A stretch of 31,622 nucleotides of DNA. Origin: an uncultured Propionivibrio sp. Lineage in GTDB: Bacteria; Pseudomonadota; Gammaproteobacteria; Burkholderiales; Rhodocyclaceae. The stretch spans positions 1-31,622 of the forward strand of contig CALHZD010000116.1 in NCBI GenBank assembly GCA_938040985.1. Direction: 5' to 3'. The notes beneath the pieces were generated by a model. It did not search any database. It was not told where the DNA came from and was given only the letters and a program-made list of their open reading frames with translations. Each line of letters opens with the position of its first letter. The stretch's first letter is position 1. Positions 30,959-31,622 of the stretch are shown here, in pieces. Position numbers and translations under genes: made by a program.

Positions 30959-31127
30959 ATTAGGGTCTGGTTGACGCTCAAGATGGCGGCGGATTTCCAG
31001 CCAAATCCGGCATCTGCTGCGTTGAGAATGCGCGCAAGGCGCCTAACCTTACTGCGCTTTTTGCCTTGCTTCTGCCGTCTTTGCTACAAAAATCCGCTGC
31101 GCAAGCCGAATGTCAACAGACTCTAAT
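30959..31127. mobile_element. MITE-like 169-bp element with terminal inverted repeats
   Basis: The left end ATTAGGGTCTGGTTGAC and the complement of the right end, ATTAGAGTCTGTTGAC, match except for one substitution and one extra G. The interior has no open frame of note and contains TGCGCAGCGGATTTTTGTAGC near the right end (minus strand) and GCGCGCAAGGCGCC (31031-31044), a small hairpin. A target duplication is not evident. It lies between the start of the exonuclease gene and the stop of the DinB-family gene, so it could affect both. The remainder of the 30816-31138 gap holds only a GGTGCG/CGCACC hairpin at 30921-30936. Confidence 0.6.
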
Positions 31128-31138
31128 TCGTAAGCGCC

Positions 31139-31622
31139 TTAATCCGTAAGGCCCAGCAGGCGACGCACATAGACCGCCTGTCCGGAGTGCATGGCGGCGT
31201 CGTCGATGATGGAGACGAGGCGCACGGCGCGGGTGACGGGCGGGTTGCAGTTAGGGTCGATAATGTCGTCCAGGGCTTGCGGCGGCAGGTGTTGCAGGTA
31301 GCTGATGACGGCTTCTATGGCGGCGGCGAGGTAGTCGCGCAGCAGGGCGGCGTCGCGGATGATGACTCTCGCCGCTTCCGCCGGAGTGTGCCGCCAGTCT
31401 TCGGTGTCGTCGGGCAGGTCGAAGGCGAAACGGCGGTTCCAGCCGTCGCGCGTCCACAGCGCTTCTGTGCCCGCCAGCGCGGCGATTTGTAAATCCTGTT
31501 CGCGCGCGCTGTGCCAAACGAGCCAGCCGATACTTTTGATACTCGGCGCGCTTGCCGCTACGGGCAGGGCGTTGAGTTGGGCGGGGGTCAGGCCGTCCAT
31601 GGTCCGCAGCAGGCGTTCTTGT
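31139..31622 (-). CDS. DinB-family protein (partial, 5' end outside the window)
   Basis: The reading frame is open to the window edge. Translation of the last bases gives QERLLRTMDGLTPAQLNALP, so the apparent ATG at 31600 is internal and the gene continues beyond 31622. The visible 161 residues fit the DinB/DUF664 four-helix fold: LTPAQLNALPVAASAPSIKSIGWLVWHSAREQDLQIAALAGTEALW, a middle helix LRDYLAAAIEAVISYLQHLPPQALDD, and the closing VSIIDDAAMHSGQAVYVRRLLGL. The first histidine (LVWHSARE) and the last (DAAMHSGQ) are metal-ligand positions of the family. Members include thiol-dependent transferases and uncharacterised stress proteins; no substrate can be named. Confidence 0.82.
   Translation of the reverse strand, partial: QERLLRTMDGLTPAQLNALPVAASAPSIKSIGWLVWHSAREQDLQIAALAGTEALWTRDGWNRRFAFDLPDDTEDWRHTPAEAARVIIRDAALLRDYLAAAIEAVISYLQHLPPQALDDIIDPNCNPPVTRAVRLVSIIDDAAMHSGQAVYVRRLLGLTD

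Noticed and set aside
1..31622. Neisserial or Pasteurellaceae DNA-uptake sequences
   Set aside because: I looked for the known uptake words such as GCCGTCTGAA and AAGTGCGGT and did not notice repeated copies, so the Correia resemblance alone is not used to assign the family.

Overview
The window is chromosomal DNA of a Gram-negative proteobacterium, most likely a beta- or gammaproteobacterium. The evidence is a TonB-dependent outer-membrane receptor, lipoprotein and periplasmic signal peptides, a PHP-type DnaE, a two-ACT-domain IlvA, a TRAP transporter and a DUF1840 protein. Base composition is moderately GC-rich by eye. Genus cannot be fixed from the sequence alone. A 108-bp element closely resembling the Correia elements of Neisseria hints at a relationship to, or exchange with, Neisseriales. 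None of the neisserial DNA-uptake words I know were noticed.

Layout: (1) 1-6.3 kb: repeat cluster, a secreted propeller-like protein, a glycine-zipper envelope protein, dnaE and a YIP1-family membrane protein. (2) 6.4-11.5 kb: siderophore-type TonB receptor behind a candidate Fur box, a lipoprotein, a WapI-like protein and a PepSY protein, with several repeats and Correia-like elements between them. (3) 11.5-15.3 kb: ilvA, cysK and a PatB/MalY C-S lyase, a small amino-acid and sulfur block. (4) 15.4-20.6 kb: a 2-hydroxyacid dehydrogenase divergent from a TRAP operon (dctP-dctQ-dctM), followed by a second, broken dctP. (5) 20.6-21.2 kb: a truncated tyrosine integrase next to tRNA-Phe, the scar of an integrated element. 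(6) 21.4-25.4 kb: PPi-dependent phosphofructokinase and transketolase, a central-carbon pair. (7) 25.4-31.6 kb: repeat arrays, DUF1840 protein, a zinc amidase, a cytosolic 5'-nucleotidase, a secreted tannase/feruloyl esterase, a DEDDh exonuclease, a MITE-like element and the start of a DinB-family gene that runs off the window.

The most unusual content is between genes. A dispersed family of short CCC-(9 to 11 nt)-GGG units, often in inverted pairs, sits downstream of genes in at least six places, organised much like the dRS3/NIME arrays of Neisseria though not the same sequence. One full and two partial Correia-like elements, and an unrelated 169-bp inverted-repeat element, add to this. The clearest gene decay is the second dctP (lost 5' end plus one in-frame TGA) beside the integrase remnant.

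Functionally, the TRAP system and the divergent dehydrogenase look like uptake and oxidation of an organic acid. cysK-patB links cysteine synthesis to C-S bond cleavage. pfp-tkt joins reversible PPi glycolysis to the pentose phosphate pathway. Substrates are inferred, not shown.
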